Shown here piece after piece: positions 1 to 11,643 of a DNA stretch of 64,000 bases. The translations under genes and the position numbers were made by a program. Position 1 is the stretch's first letter, and each line of letters begins with the position of its first letter. A model generated the notes under the pieces. The model was not told where the DNA came from and did not search any database. It worked only from the letters and a program-made list of their open reading frames with translations. This DNA is from Papilionanthe hookeriana x Papilionanthe teres (taxonomy: Eukaryota > Streptophyta > Magnoliopsida > Asparagales > Orchidaceae), in NCBI GenBank assembly GCA_022702705.1, contig CM040421.1:65554697-65618696 (forward strand), written 5' to 3'.

Positions 1-1425
1 GGGGCTCAGAAATGAGCCGGCCTGACTAGTCCAACCTGGTCTTAAGGGAAGAGGGGTGGATGCAATGTAAGGAGCAATGTATTCCTCCCCTCATGTTGGC
101 TTTTGAAAAGTCAAAAAAGTGTCTTTGGGTGATTTAATGGGTTCCATGGTTTTGGTATATTATGATGGGCCTTATAGTGTCATAGGTGACCTAATAACAA
201 TGGGCCATGAATTAGATTTGGATTGGGATGTCATGCATGGGCTTGGGTTGCCAAGGGGTTGAGCTTTGATGAATGGTCTTAGGGTTTAAATTTAAGCTTA
301 ATAGGTTTTTATTTCATCTTTCCTTAATTAATTAAGTACTTTATTAATAAAAAAAAGAAACTAGGCTATAAAACCATCAGTTGACTAAGATAATGTAGAG
401 TTGACCAATTGACCAGTTTGATCAATTGGGTCCTAGGGTGGACCAGTTAACCAAGGTTGACCAATTGGGTCCTAGAGTTGACCAGTTGGCCAAGTTTGAC
501 CAATTGGGTCCTAGGGTTAACCAATTGGATCATAAAATGATCATTAGTCCCATAGGTTGTCCATGGTGGTATGAGGTTGACCAAATGGTCAATGTGGTGA
601 CCATTGGGTCCAGGGTTGACCTAATGGTCAATGTGCATTGGGTCTAAGGTTGACCAAATGGTCAATGTGGTGACCATATCAAGGTTTGTCATCATTGATT
701 TGATCAACATAGGGTATTATCATAATTTGGGTTTAAAAGGGGCACATTAGGGACTTGGTTTAATTTTTAGGGTTTTGAGGATCCCTGATGGGTTAAAGGG
801 GTCAATGTTGATATAATTTTTCTCCAAGATAAATCTAATGATCTTGGTGATCATTGGACCTGTAAAAGGATCCACAAGGTTCTGGGTAGTCCAAAGTATG
901 CCCTAATTATGACTGTCAGTTTAGAGCAGATCCTCACAAAAGTAAGGTCAATAATCTATTCAGTGTCAATTTTAAAAATTAAAATAATATTTTAAAATTT
1001 AAAATTATATATATAAATTAAAGCAACAAACAAATTTCAAATGGAGGCTGACATAGCTTCCACTGACCCTCGTGCTCTAGAAAACCAAGGTGACCTTATA
1101 TGCTGAAAGAGCTTCAAGTATTTAGCCATCAGTGCTCCTCCATTGCTACTGGCTTGAGGCTGGGAGTTCCTTATCGTCTATGTCACCACAGTCATCATCT
1201 TAGCAAAATCATCAGAATTAACTGTAATATTCTAGGGAGTACCAAATTAAGCATCATCACCCTTCCAAACCTCCACCTTTGTATCATCCATAATTCTAAA
1301 ATAATAATAAAATAATTTAATTAAGTTCATTTAAAATTTTAATTTCTATTATTTTATTTAAAACTTAATTCAATCATCCAATTGGCTCTTTTATTAAGAT
1401 TCATATAATTTAATCAAAACCTCTT
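1..1425. repeat. Repeat-derived AT-rich flank
   Basis: No open frame here looks like a gene. The stretch contains a 39-bp tandem array (listed separately) followed by AT-rich DNA. Because a primer binding site lies at 1426-1437 and the LTR lies to its right, this side should be the internal part of a minus-strand LTR retrotransposon. I see no gag or pol similarity, so the internal region is either a non-coding leader or has been replaced by other repeats. Confidence 0.4.
385..690. repeat. 39-bp tandem repeat array (TTGACC-rich)
   Basis: The word CAATTGGGTCCTAG recurs at 423, 462 and 501 (step 39). The word TTGACC followed by AATGGTCAATGTG recurs at about 577, 616 and 650 (steps 39 and 34). 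The units are degenerate, so this is an old minisatellite. The monomer resembles one half of the 80-bp unit at 54045-55020: both read GGTTGACC, a short AT-rich spacer, GGTCAA, then GGTC/GACC and GGGTC. Confidence 0.8.
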
Positions 1426-1437
1426 GCTCTAATACCA
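1426..1437 (-). other. Primer binding site of iMet type
   Basis: On the minus strand the bases read TGGTATTAGAGC. This is one mismatch from TGGTATCAGAGC, the common plant retrotransposon primer binding site for initiator methionine tRNA. It sits 4 bases beyond the end of the LTR at 1442, the usual spacing, so it fixes the orientation of that element as minus. Confidence 0.75.
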
Positions 1438-1441
1438 CTTT

Positions 1442-3237
1442 TGTCACGACCTGACTTGGGGCTTAGAATTAAGGAAGAAGGGAGCAGATGGTCAAAGACA
1501 GAAAGTAAATTTTGTGTTATTTTATTTCTATCTCAGACAATGTAATATTCATATATTTATGAAAGTGCCACTAAGGAAAGTAATTTAATTAATAAGTAGA
1601 AATTTGTACATTTCTGATTGCTATTCTCGCCTTTTGTACACATTTACTCCAATTCTATTTATCTTTTTTAAAAGTTTAAAGCAAAAAAAAAAGTTAAAAG
1701 AATATAATAAGTTATCTAAAGATAATCCAGTGTAACCACACTTCTAAACTACAATAACCTAAGTAATGAAATCAATATTCATACTAGTCTTCATATCTCT
1801 ATAATAAATGTTTAAATATGCTAATCCTTCATATTTTATAAGAAATCTTATATATGCTGTTATATGTATCAAAAATCTTTTCAAAATGAAAATACTCAAA
1901 TATTCTATATGCATTTACTTTAACTTTAATTTTACTTTATAGCCATAATATACACATTTTTCTATTTGAGAATCACTGTCAACAAAACCTAAAACACCCT
2001 TAGATGATATTATCCCATTGATACAAAGGTTAGCGATCTAAACTTCACAATTGTCTAAGTTCAAAAGGCTCTTACCTGCACCTAATTGATATTATCCAAT
2101 TAGCACAGTAGTTTATGATCTAAACACCACAATTATCTTGAGTTTTAAACTCTGTCTACTCGCCCCTGATCGATATTATCACCGTCGGCACAACGGTTAG
2201 TGATCCAACTATCACAACTGCTAGGGTGGTAGAAAATCCTTTACGCACACATGTATATTGACTTCCCCTGTCCACACTATTAGGGGGTGAACTCCTCCTC
2301 CTAACACACACATACAATCATTCATATATAAATTATTTATTCTTTCATGTCATACATCCTTTTCATATGAAAGAGTTGCATGTATCTACTAATGAATAAG
2401 TGCATTTTACTAGCATCAAAATGACATGCACTAGTCTAATAACTTTATAGATAAATCATTAAGCAACTGGTTTTACATGATTGTTTTTTAAAATTCATGT
2501 AATGATATGCTATATGATTTTTACTTGAAGCTATAGATCATGCAATAACCTAATGTGCATGTACCTCTACTATAATTTAATGCCATTCAATGATCCAATA
2601 ATCTTATAAGAAATTTATTGTGTATCTATTTAATATGCTCATTTTTCTATTAACCAATTTAAAGAAGTTGTGATAATCCAAATCTCATTAAAATAAAGCA
2701 TAAATGAAGCGTGAAAAATATCAAACATACATTTTGAAATAAAACTAATTATTGAAATCTAAAAATATAATTACTCACATCAATCCTTAAATTTTATTAG
2801 CTTAATCCTTCACTTCATTATATCGTCGATCATTTACCGATCTCAATTTTGATAACACTCAACCGCACTGCTTAATTCAAAAAATTTTAATTAGATTAGT
2901 TTAATTAAGCATATCATTAATTCTAACAATAATATAAGCCATAACATTTACGTTATTAACTTTCCGATTAATCTCCTCCCTCACTCACAAAATTTTCTTG
3001 CTAGCATCCCCAACCTTAATAAATAAAATTTCACTTAGTTATATATCAATTTAATTTATATAAAATTCTAATAAAAAATTTACCTTATGTTGCAAAGTAG
3101 GGTTTTGATAGACCTCAGATCTCTACTTCATGCCCGCGATTTTTACTCGTTCCTCGTATAGGTAGTTTGTGTCACTTTTCACCAATAATTTCAGGAATTT
3201 TATATTGAATGCAGTTAAACATTTAAATAAAAACTTT

Positions 3238-3310
<73 letters not shown>

Positions 3311-4054
3311 TAACTATAATTATTATTAAATAAATTAATTAAAAGAGTAATAAACTCACCTTATGTCTCGGTCGAAAAAGACATAATCATGCACGAGCAC
3401 CTTCTTCTTTATCTTGTTCCTTTGTAAGTGATGTCAGGCTAGATAGGGCTTCCTGTCTCACCTATTTACTCGATCGGTTCTCCTTCTTCATGCATGAAAC
3501 GACTCACCTCCTCCATTCCTTCGCACGACCAGTGCACGATGCTAATACTACGAGGAGTTTGAACCCTCGTCCCTTCTACTTCCCAAGCGTGAGAATCACA
3601 TATCCCGTCTTCTTCCTTTTCTCTTTTGTGTACGATGGCATTGCACGGTTGTTACTCTTCTCTTCTTTAATCACAACACACGAAGCTTTGTAGGGCATGG
3701 ATACTTCTTCTCCTACATAAAGGCCTCACCCCAAAACGATGACTTCTGCAAAATTTCTTAGATTTCTTAGACCCTCTTGATACTTTCGCTCGTCCTTCGC
3801 ACGGCTAGACACAAGGTCGAGTCTCTGGTAAGAGAAGAAAAACAATTCTTCTTCTTCTTCTGTACTATCGTAGCTTCTTCTCGACGATAGGCAAGCCACA
3901 TGATGCTTCTTCTCCATGTTCCATCTCTTGCACTCTCTCTGGTTGTTTGGTTTGAAGAGATATACAACTCTATAACTCGTAACGTATGGATGTTTTTGTT
4001 CGATTATTAATATTCTCTTTTTATCTTATTTTATTTTTTTATCGGGTTATTACA
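1442..4054 (-). mobile_element. LTR of a Ty3/gypsy-type retrotransposon (minus strand)
   Basis: On the minus strand this begins TGTAATAACCCG and ends GGTCGTGACA, giving the TG...CA ends of an LTR. The iMet-type PBS follows directly. The length is 2.6 kb, including a long (TA)n tract at 3241-3306. A diverged partial copy, same orientation, lies in kinesin intron 15 at about 21190-21745. They share, for example, a section with repeated CGGCACAACGGTTAG-like words. The partner LTR would lie beyond the left edge of the window. The lineage is not certain because no pol is joined to it here. Confidence 0.65.
3241..3306. repeat. (TA)n microsatellite
   Basis: About 33 uninterrupted TA dinucleotides inside the LTR. 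It is probably length-variable. Confidence 0.95.
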
Positions 4055-4132
4055 ATCTTCACTCTTTGTAAAAATTTTATCCTCAAAGTTTATGAACTTC
4101 ACACCAACTAAACATTATGCAATTTGATGAAG

Positions 4133-4735
4133 AAAAGGCGGGGACTTTAACATGATCACTTCCTTTGTGGAGAAGAAATGTGTTAAGACAACTAATAACA
4201 ATGTCATCAACCAGTTTAATGAAAAAATCGCTCAGGCTGGTTTATATGATTTGGGCTTCATCTGTTTCACTTTTACATATAAAAGAGGTAGACTCTATGA
4301 AAGGCTTGATAGGATCCTTGCTAATCAATTATGGTTTGATAACTTCCAATTCTTTGAAGATCAACATCTGTCAAGGACTGGCTCGGAACATTGCCCATTG
4401 TTGGGCACTCTTGATAACTTGTACAAAACCCAACAAGACCTCAGCTATATATTTAAATACTTGGTCTATCCATAAGAGTATTTTAGAAACTATTGATGTT
4501 TCAGAAAAATGCAGCCAAGAATCTGAAGAGCTGCAATTGGAATATTTTTGGTGAGGTGACCAACATCGTTAAAGCTGCTGGGAAACAAGTTTGCAAATTG
4601 GAATGCATGGTTTGTGCTCGGGAAGCTAGAGAAGTCAAACTTATTGGAAGCTCTTGTTGTTTTACAACAAGCAATCAATATTAAAGAGGACAAATTTTAG
4701 TTTAAAAGAAGGTTGGGGGATGTGAAGTTGGATTG
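4133..4735 (+). mobile_element. L1-type LINE fragment: C-terminal part of the endonuclease domain
   Basis: The plus strand translates to GDFN followed by a stretch with INQFNEKIAQAGLYDLGF, then FTFTYKRGRLYERLDRILAN and SEHCPLL. This is the order of motifs of the APE-type endonuclease at the N terminus of plant L1 ORF2: GDFN carries a catalytic Asp, and S-[DE]-H near the end carries the catalytic His. Frame changes follow near 4490, after which a linker with AAKNLKSCNWNIFGEV is still recognisable. The start of the endonuclease and all of the reverse transcriptase are missing. It is a dead fragment. Confidence 0.75.
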
Positions 4736-5328
4736 ATGAGCTTAAACTGCGTAATGAGCAAGAAAGGCTATGAGGAAGGTGCCATGGAGAGTATGTTTTA
4801 CATATGTGTCATGCAACGAGAAGAAAATATTACATATTTTGTAATTGCACTTGGACAAGGGTGGATAGTTGACCATATCATCATAATTTCACATCTATGT
4901 GAAGTGGCTTTCCCATCCGCCATTGTCCAGACATACTTGCAAATTCTATAAAATTTTCTTTGCATCGAGTATCAATTTTATTTAAATATTTATTATAGGA
5001 ATTTATTTTTGAGAACTAAATCTATTAAAATATGATAATTGTAGGAAAACTGTCCTCTAACTTTTTTCAAAAGAAGATAATTTATATACACACCACACAA
5101 TTGTTATATAATATTATTCTTAGCTTATAAAGTTTGATATATACTTGTAGAAACTTTAGTGTGATGATCAAATTAAAAATTATGCATTGCGCTTTAGTTA
5201 ACTTTTAAAAAATAGTAATGATAGTGATAATTTTATATGATATTAAGAACTTTATATATAAATATTAAAATCTAACTGTTAGATTTATAAATACATAAAA
5301 ATTATGTTAAATGTATATAAATCTCTAA
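4736..5328. other. AT-rich intergenic DNA
   Basis: Only short open frames and A/T-rich sequence. I recognise nothing in it. Confidence 0.5.
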
Positions 5329-6333
5329 GGTTCCGTTTAGTACAGCAGCCCCCTGTGTCGTGGCGGGGAAGCAAAGTAGACGCGAAGTTTTTTTATTTGG
5401 TTCGGCTTTCTGCGCGCAGCGGGACGCGAATCCGGCGAAACGCGTGCCGCGGGTCGAACCCTGCGGCCCGCAGCTTTTCGTACCCCTGGACGGTAATACC
5501 CCGAAATTACCTTCTTCCATGTTACGGGTAGGAGCAGAGCGGAAGGAGGATGTGAAGTTACCTTCTTCCATGGTACGGGTTGGAGCAGAGCGGAAGGAGG
5601 ACAGAATGAGGGGAGAAGGGGGTTCGCGATCCCGACTGTGCCTCGCGATCACTGTGGGTAGCGATCCCGACTGTTCCTTCCCCGCGACTGTTCTGTTCCT
5701 TCCCCGCGACTGTTTTGTGACTGTATCACGAGGGTTCGGTCACAGAGGTGATGGGCGAAATCGGGAGGGTGAGGGGAGACGAGGGGATGGAAACGAGGGA
5801 TGAAGATAATTAATTTTATTTATTTAAGTTAATTCTATTAATTTCATTGATTAATTATTAGGAGTTAAAGTAAAATATTATTTATTGATTTTAATTTAAA
5901 AAATTATAATTATTAATTAATAAATAAATTTATTTTAAATTCATCCAATAAATTATATGTAATTGTTATTAATATAATTAATAACTACTTAATTATTTTT
6001 TCATAAGTATTAAATTTCTACTTAATAATCAATTTAATAATATTTTATTAAAAATATATAATTATTAATTATGTTAAGAAATAATTTATTTTTTATATTA
6101 ATTAATATAAATTTATTGTTTAAAAAATAATTTGATAAAAAAAAATTATTTTTTATTCTGTTTTACGGGCATAATAGTTATTTTTTCGTAAACAATCTAC
6201 TGTTTTCACATACTGCACTAAATGCAGACAATAGGCTTCCACAGATTGTTTCTACCGTAAGAAATTTTCTCAAACAAGTTGAACATTGCAATTTCCAAAG
6301 TTCGAGAAATCTGCACTTATGCCAAACAGACCC
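5329..6333. mobile_element. Tourist-like (PIF/Harbinger) non-autonomous element
   Basis: The left end reads GGTTCCGTTTAGTACAG. The right end, reverse-complemented, reads GGGTCTGTTTGGCATAAG, so the ends form imperfect terminal inverted repeats. The flanking trinucleotides are TAA (5326-5328) and TAT (6334-6336), close to the 3-bp TTA/TAA duplication of this superfamily. The left half is GC-rich and contains a 51-bp tandem duplication (5507-5608) and a doubled TTCCTTCCCCGCGACTGTT word. The right half is very AT-rich. The overlapping open frames at 5302-5803 look like a by-product of the GC content. No transposase is visible. Confidence 0.55.
5507..5608. repeat. 51-bp tandem duplication
   Basis: Two adjacent copies start with TTACCTTCTTCCATG at 5507 and 5558 and differ at only a few bases. 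Confidence 0.85.
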
Positions 6334-6336
6334 TAT

Positions 6337-6338
6337 AC

Positions 6339-6380
<42 letters not shown>
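6337..6380. repeat. (TAA)n microsatellite
   Basis: About 13 TAA units directly beyond the right end of the Tourist-like element, between it and the kinesin promoter. Confidence 0.9.
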
Positions 6381-6383
<3 letters not shown>

Positions 6384-6510
6384 TACTTTTAGAATCACCC
6401 CAAGTGACGTGTACAGTTGGTGGGAACCGCTAACCGGTCGGCGGTGACCAGTAAATGTATAGATTTTGCGATCAAGAAAGGCAGCCATATTATAACCAGA
6501 TAATAATAAC

Positions 6511-6519
6511 TATATAAAA
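6511..6519 (+). promoter_or_regulatory. TATA box of the kinesin gene
   Basis: TATATAAAA stands about 120 bp before the start codon, with CT-rich sequence after it, as in plant core promoters. Transcription would start near 6540-6550, leaving a 5' leader of about 90-100 bases. No in-frame ATG precedes 6639 in this leader. Confidence 0.6.
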
Positions 6520-6569
6520 ATCAAGCTCCCATCCGCTCCCCATTTCAAAATCTTGTCCCCCTCGCTCAC

Positions 6570-6581
6570 AACGGCTCCGTT
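6570..6581 (+). promoter_or_regulatory. Paired AACGG / CCGTT, possible MSA (MYB3R) sites
   Basis: AACGG at 6570-6574 is followed two bases later by its reverse complement CCGTT at 6577-6581. AACGG is the core of the mitosis-specific activator element bound by three-repeat MYB proteins, which drive G2/M genes including cytokinetic kinesins. The position, just after the predicted transcription start, is plausible. Five-base cores are common by chance, so this is only suggestive. Confidence 0.35.
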
Positions 6582-6638
6582 CTTCAGTGGCCTCCTACCT
6601 CTTCCAGTATCTTAGGGTTTCAAGATATCTCATCTCCG

Positions 6639-6941
6639 ATGAAAGCCATCCTTCGTACCAGAAGCGGTAGGGATACGTCCTCCGAAATGTCAACTCCACC
6701 ATCTTATAAACAGAGACCGCCGAAGGTTCCAAAGGAGAACGTCGAACCGAACATGATGCCGCCAGAGTCCTCTCTTTTTCGTTCACCGCCGGTCTCCGGT
6801 AAGTCACCTTCCATGAGAATTCGTAGTCCGCTTCCTCCGCGGCCCCCGCTTCCCTCAGTCCCTCTCAAGAAGAAGCTGTGTTTGGAAACCCTGCCAGAAA
6901 ACGGATCTGCAGCTCCGGGTCCCGGCGATTCCGGCGTCCGG
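6639..6941 (+). CDS. KIN12: KIN12 exon 1: start codon and N-terminal leader
   Basis: Codes residues 1-101 in full codons. Rich in Pro, Ser, Lys and Arg, with the end leading into the first motor strand. It ends at GT 6942. Confidence 0.88.
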
Positions 6942-9900
6942 GTAACCCATTTCTTTCTTCCATTTGGTCTTTGTTTGAATTATCTTCGGGATCTGCTCTG
7001 AGACGATTGAATTTGGATCTCAGGTGTTATTGCGGATGAGGCCACTTAGCAAAGTGGAAGAGGAGGAGGAGGAGAGCCAGATTGTGCAGAAGATCTCTCC
7101 CAACTCCATTTCAATTTTTGATCATACTTTCACCTTCGATTCTGTGGCTGATGCAAGCTCCACGCAGGTTGGTGTAGATTGTTTAAATTTGGGTTGTTAA
7201 GAAAAAGCTTAGTTATAGTAGTTATAGCCTCTTTTCATTTGGATCATAGAGTGTCCTCACCATAGTGATTTTCTTGTAATTAGCAAGACATTTTCCAACT
7301 AGTTGGGGTTCCATTGGTGGAGAATTGCTTGGCCGGGTTCAATAGCTCCATTTTTGCATATGGGCAGGTAGGCGCATTTAATATTTTTATATAGCTCCAC
7401 TCTTGATATGATTCTTTTCAAGAAGACTCAAAGCTCATTTTAATATCATCTTCTCTTGACAAGACTGGAAGTGGGAAGACATACACCATGTGGGGGCTAC
7501 CAAGTGCACTAACGGCTGACTGCTCGTTGAGTCAAGAAAGGGGATTGACACCTCGAGTGTTTGAATTGCTCTTCTCACGCATAAATGAGGTAGCTATGCT
7601 TTTCTTGTTTTCTTCCTATGAGTTTTCTGGTTTTTGCCACTGATATGACTTCCCTTTTTTTCATCCAGGAACAAGCTAAGCATTCAGATAAACAGCTAAT
7701 TTATCAGTGCCATTGTTCTTTTTTAGAAGTGAGGAGGAAAATCCTGCGTTTGAAACATATTCTATAATTTTTCTATGTAGCTTTTGGCTTTATGTAATTT
7801 TTTTCTTTTTTTAGATATTCAATGAGCAAATTACAGATTTATTGGACCCAAGACAAAGGAACCTTCAGGTTTGTTCTAATTTTGGAAGGGTAATATGTGC
7901 GAGGCAAAAATTTCACATTATATTTTTCTAGTTAATTTTGGGTTTGTGCTAATCTCAGATAAGAGAAGATATTAGAACTGGAGTATACGTGGATTGTCTC
8001 ACAGAGGAGTATGTTTGCCAAATGAAGGATGTAATTCAATTGTTATTAAAGGTGTGCAACTCTACAAGGTTACACTATCATCTCTTTCCATCTTTGCAAC
8101 TGCTTAGACGATTTATCAAGGGGCTCCTTGGCTCAAGCAATATGCTACTTAGTTTTGAAATTGTTGGTCTCGGGTTCAAGTGTTGATGGACATGACGTGA
8201 TGGAAATCTCTCTCTCCTCATGTGGCTTTAAAAATCTGTAATTGGCCTTTTTCCTCTTTATCTTAAATAAATATATTACATAGGGTTTTATCCTAAAAAA
8301 AAAAAATCTACTAAGATGATTTTTCTTTAAACAATATTAAATTTAATTTCGGGATACTAGATATGCTTTTTTCATTTACTTTTAATTGTATCTAATTCTT
8401 CAAACAAGGTTTACCTTGCCTTTTTTGGATTAAAAATTTTAATACAATTTTTAGACTGAAAGCTGAAATAATGTTAGAAATTACTATTTTTAATTGATTA
8501 AAAATTTTATGTGTTACCTAGGGCATCTATACCAAATATAAAAGAGAGATTTTTTGAAACTTAATCTAGTCACACTTTTCTTAAGTTTGTTCCCCGTCCC
8601 ATATATTTTTTACTCACGGACACACCCATATGCACTAGTCTTAAAATCAGGATCTTGCAGTCAGAGACAAAGCTCTCAATTACTAAGCAAAATAGTTCCA
8701 CTCCTTGTTGTGCGTGTGAATTATGCTTCTCATTGACCAAAATTTAGTCACACTTTTCATAAATTTTGTTCCGAGTCCCATTTTACTTTTACTCGCAGAA
8801 ACACCTGAGCGTACCGCCCTTGAAATCGGGATCTTGTGGTTAGAGACAAAGCACTCAATCACTAAGCTAAATGAGTTGCACTCTGTGTACCAGAACTTGC
8901 TCCTGTGAATTATGCTTATGATTGACCATTGCTTTTGTAGTGCATCTTAAAAGCTTTTGAAGTGCACGTTAAAAGCAAATTGTATGAGAAGTGCTTTCTT
9001 GGGCCCAAATACGATAACAAAACAAAAGACACTTTGAAGCGGTTATGGCCATATTATTGCTTCTTAAGCATATTGCACGCTTGGTTACATAAATTTTTTC
9101 TTATAACTGAAATAGAATGGCTTCTTTTTTCACTTTTGTGATTTGTTTGGAGCTTCTTTTCTTTGTAATTTCTTTGTTCCATTTACTTTGATTTTGTAAT
9201 TGCTTCATCATTCTCTACTATTTTTCATGTCATTATTTTTGGCCTTTAACATTGAACTGTCAATCTCTTAGCCTTAGGTTTTTTTTATTATGAAATCTCA
9301 AATTCTTATTAAGGCATATTGTCTTTTCTTCAGTGATAGTGGTATTCATCTTGCATTTGGTTTTCATATGTTTTCTTTACCTTCTTTATTTTGGGAAAAT
9401 GATGTTGCGTGCTACTTTGTTTAAATTATCAAATGCGTTTCCTACTTTTAAGTATCCTTCATATTATTTAGTGTTAATGTCTCAATAATTGTACCATGTA
9501 TTATACTTATCAAGCAAATTTTAGATATATATTTTATATTAAAATAGAAAAATGATTATTTGGTTTACACTTCTAGGGTTTGTCAAACAGAAGGATTGGG
9601 GCAACAAGCATAAATGTGGAGAGCTCACGATCACATTGTGTTTTCACCTGCATTGTTAAGTGTCGTTCAAAGGTGTTCTCCCATTCTTTTCTGCCATTTT
9701 TTGCTCTTATTTCAGCAAGAACAAGTCTTTTAATTGCCATTCAATTAGTTCTTGAGATTTTGCATCAGCGGTTGATATGTCGCCAACGGTTTCATTTTGG
9801 GAAGAAATTAGGAATTATGCATGACATTTAGCTTGATAGTTGTTGGGGCATTTACATACATACCACACAATTCTTATGAATTAACATTTCTAACACCTAA

Positions 9901-11578
9901 ACTTAGATTTTACATTTGTAACACTCAAATATTTCATATCACTTCAAAAATACCACTCACTAACTTTTAAAGAATGAAATACACATTTTAATACGTAGGT
10001 AAAATGGTAAAAATACAAATTTTAAAGTTTAGGTGCGAGATTTGTAAATGCATAGGACTTGTGTGGCATATATGTGTATCTTAGATTGTTCTGCTTATTT
10101 ATTCATACATATGACAATAAACTCTGTAATATGGATCACATATGAATGTAACTTGAAATATCTTCTTAGATTGTTTTTGGAACTCGAACTGAGTATGCTT
10201 GTAAGGTTAGAATGCCTTATTTTTATTTTGGATTGAAATTCAAGTTACACATATATGATCCATATTACAAAATTTATTTTCATTGGAAATATAAGATGCA
10301 TGGACTGGAAGGAGTAAACTGAAATTGTTTTATTTTTGTAGTTGAGTGTTTTCTTTAGTAGGAATTCAGTTTTATGTTCATTTGAAATTTTTAGTTTTGC
10401 TGTTCTCTTTCCTTTAATGCATGCCTTTGATGTTCCTTTGAGAATCTACTTAAAGGATGATGCTGCAACTTTCTTTTAGAGGTTTTTTTTCAAAAGTTTT
10501 TTGTTGGTTTTTAATTCTGGTGGATTTTGGCTTTTTCCTTATAAGCTAATATATTATTTATTGGCTGCAATTCAAAGGGATTCCCACCTTGGAGAGTGTC
10601 ATATCATGTCTATGAGTCAGTCTCAGGTTTATGTGGAAATTAACCTAAACAAAAACTGTTTGATTTGAATCCGACCAAAATATTAAACAAATCAAAAAAT
10701 CTAACTCAAAACCTAACCCACATTTAACTTAATTGGCCCGAATTTGACCTGCATAATATTTGCATAAAAATTTTTTAGGTCAATTTTGAGTCAAATTTGG
10801 GTCAATTTGAGGGTGGAGGGTCATATTCAGGTCAACTTCAAGTTGGCTGATCAAATTTGAGTTAAATTTGCATATGCGGGTCAATTTGAATCTGACCTGA
10901 AAATTGATCTCGTCAACCCAAAACTGAAATTTGAGTCGGGTTTGAGTCGAGTTTGCATGTTAAATCAATTTTTGACACCCATATTTTGGAGTTTTGCTTT
11001 GGTCGTGTCTTTTGGATTTTCCAGTATCTATTTCTACTTATTTTTTTAGCTTATGCTAATCTAGTTGTTTATTCTAGTTGAGAACTTTGGATGGTGTATC
11101 ATAATTTTGAGGTTGGATGCAAGAGTGTGGGATTTTGTTCAATAAGATATCTTCTTTTTCGGGTGCTTGGTTCAAGTACTATAACTTAGGGTGTGTTTTT
11201 TTCGACCGTGGTTGTATGAAATCTCAGTTCAAAAAATTACTGTAGAAAATCTGTTGTTTAAAAGTTGGTGTTTCAAAAGCAGTTAGTTTGTTTGAAAAAC
11301 TCCTTGCTATTTGTTAATAAATATCTGAAATACTCCTTTACTTACATTATATAGAAAAGTGTCATAACAAAGTAATATTATATTAATTTTTGATTGCGGT
11401 TAATATAACTTTTAATATAAATTTAGAAAAAATAAATATTATTAATTAAAAAGAAAATTCACTTATTTTTATATTTTTTAATAACCTTGTACAAAAATTT
11501 GATCTAATTATTTGCTGTTTTTGTTGTGTGTGTGCGCGTGCGCACGCGCATGTATATAAATATATATAAATATAAATA

Positions 11579-11643
<65 letters not shown>

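Larger units (their letters stand above)
8052..9576 (+). other. KIN12 intron 7
   Basis: A GT-AG intron of 1525 bp. It holds a SINE-like insertion (about 8115-8306) and a pair of 178-bp tRNA-like repeats (8563-8931). The rest is T-rich intron sequence. Confidence 0.85.

Noticed and set aside
1100..1315. 71-codon plus-strand frame
   Set aside because: Short, without homology signals, within the presumed internal region of a minus-strand retrotransposon.
3490..3967. Short frames near 3500-3970 on both strands
   Set aside because: They lie inside the LTR and overlap one another. CT-rich leader sequence often leaves such frames open.
5302..5803. Overlapping open frames of 75-147 codons on both strands
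   Set aside because: They lie in the CpG-rich half of a TIR element, overlap each other on opposite strands, contain tandem duplications and match no protein type I know.
9580..9831. Separate 83-codon gene
   Set aside because: It is exon 8 of the kinesin read on into intron 8.
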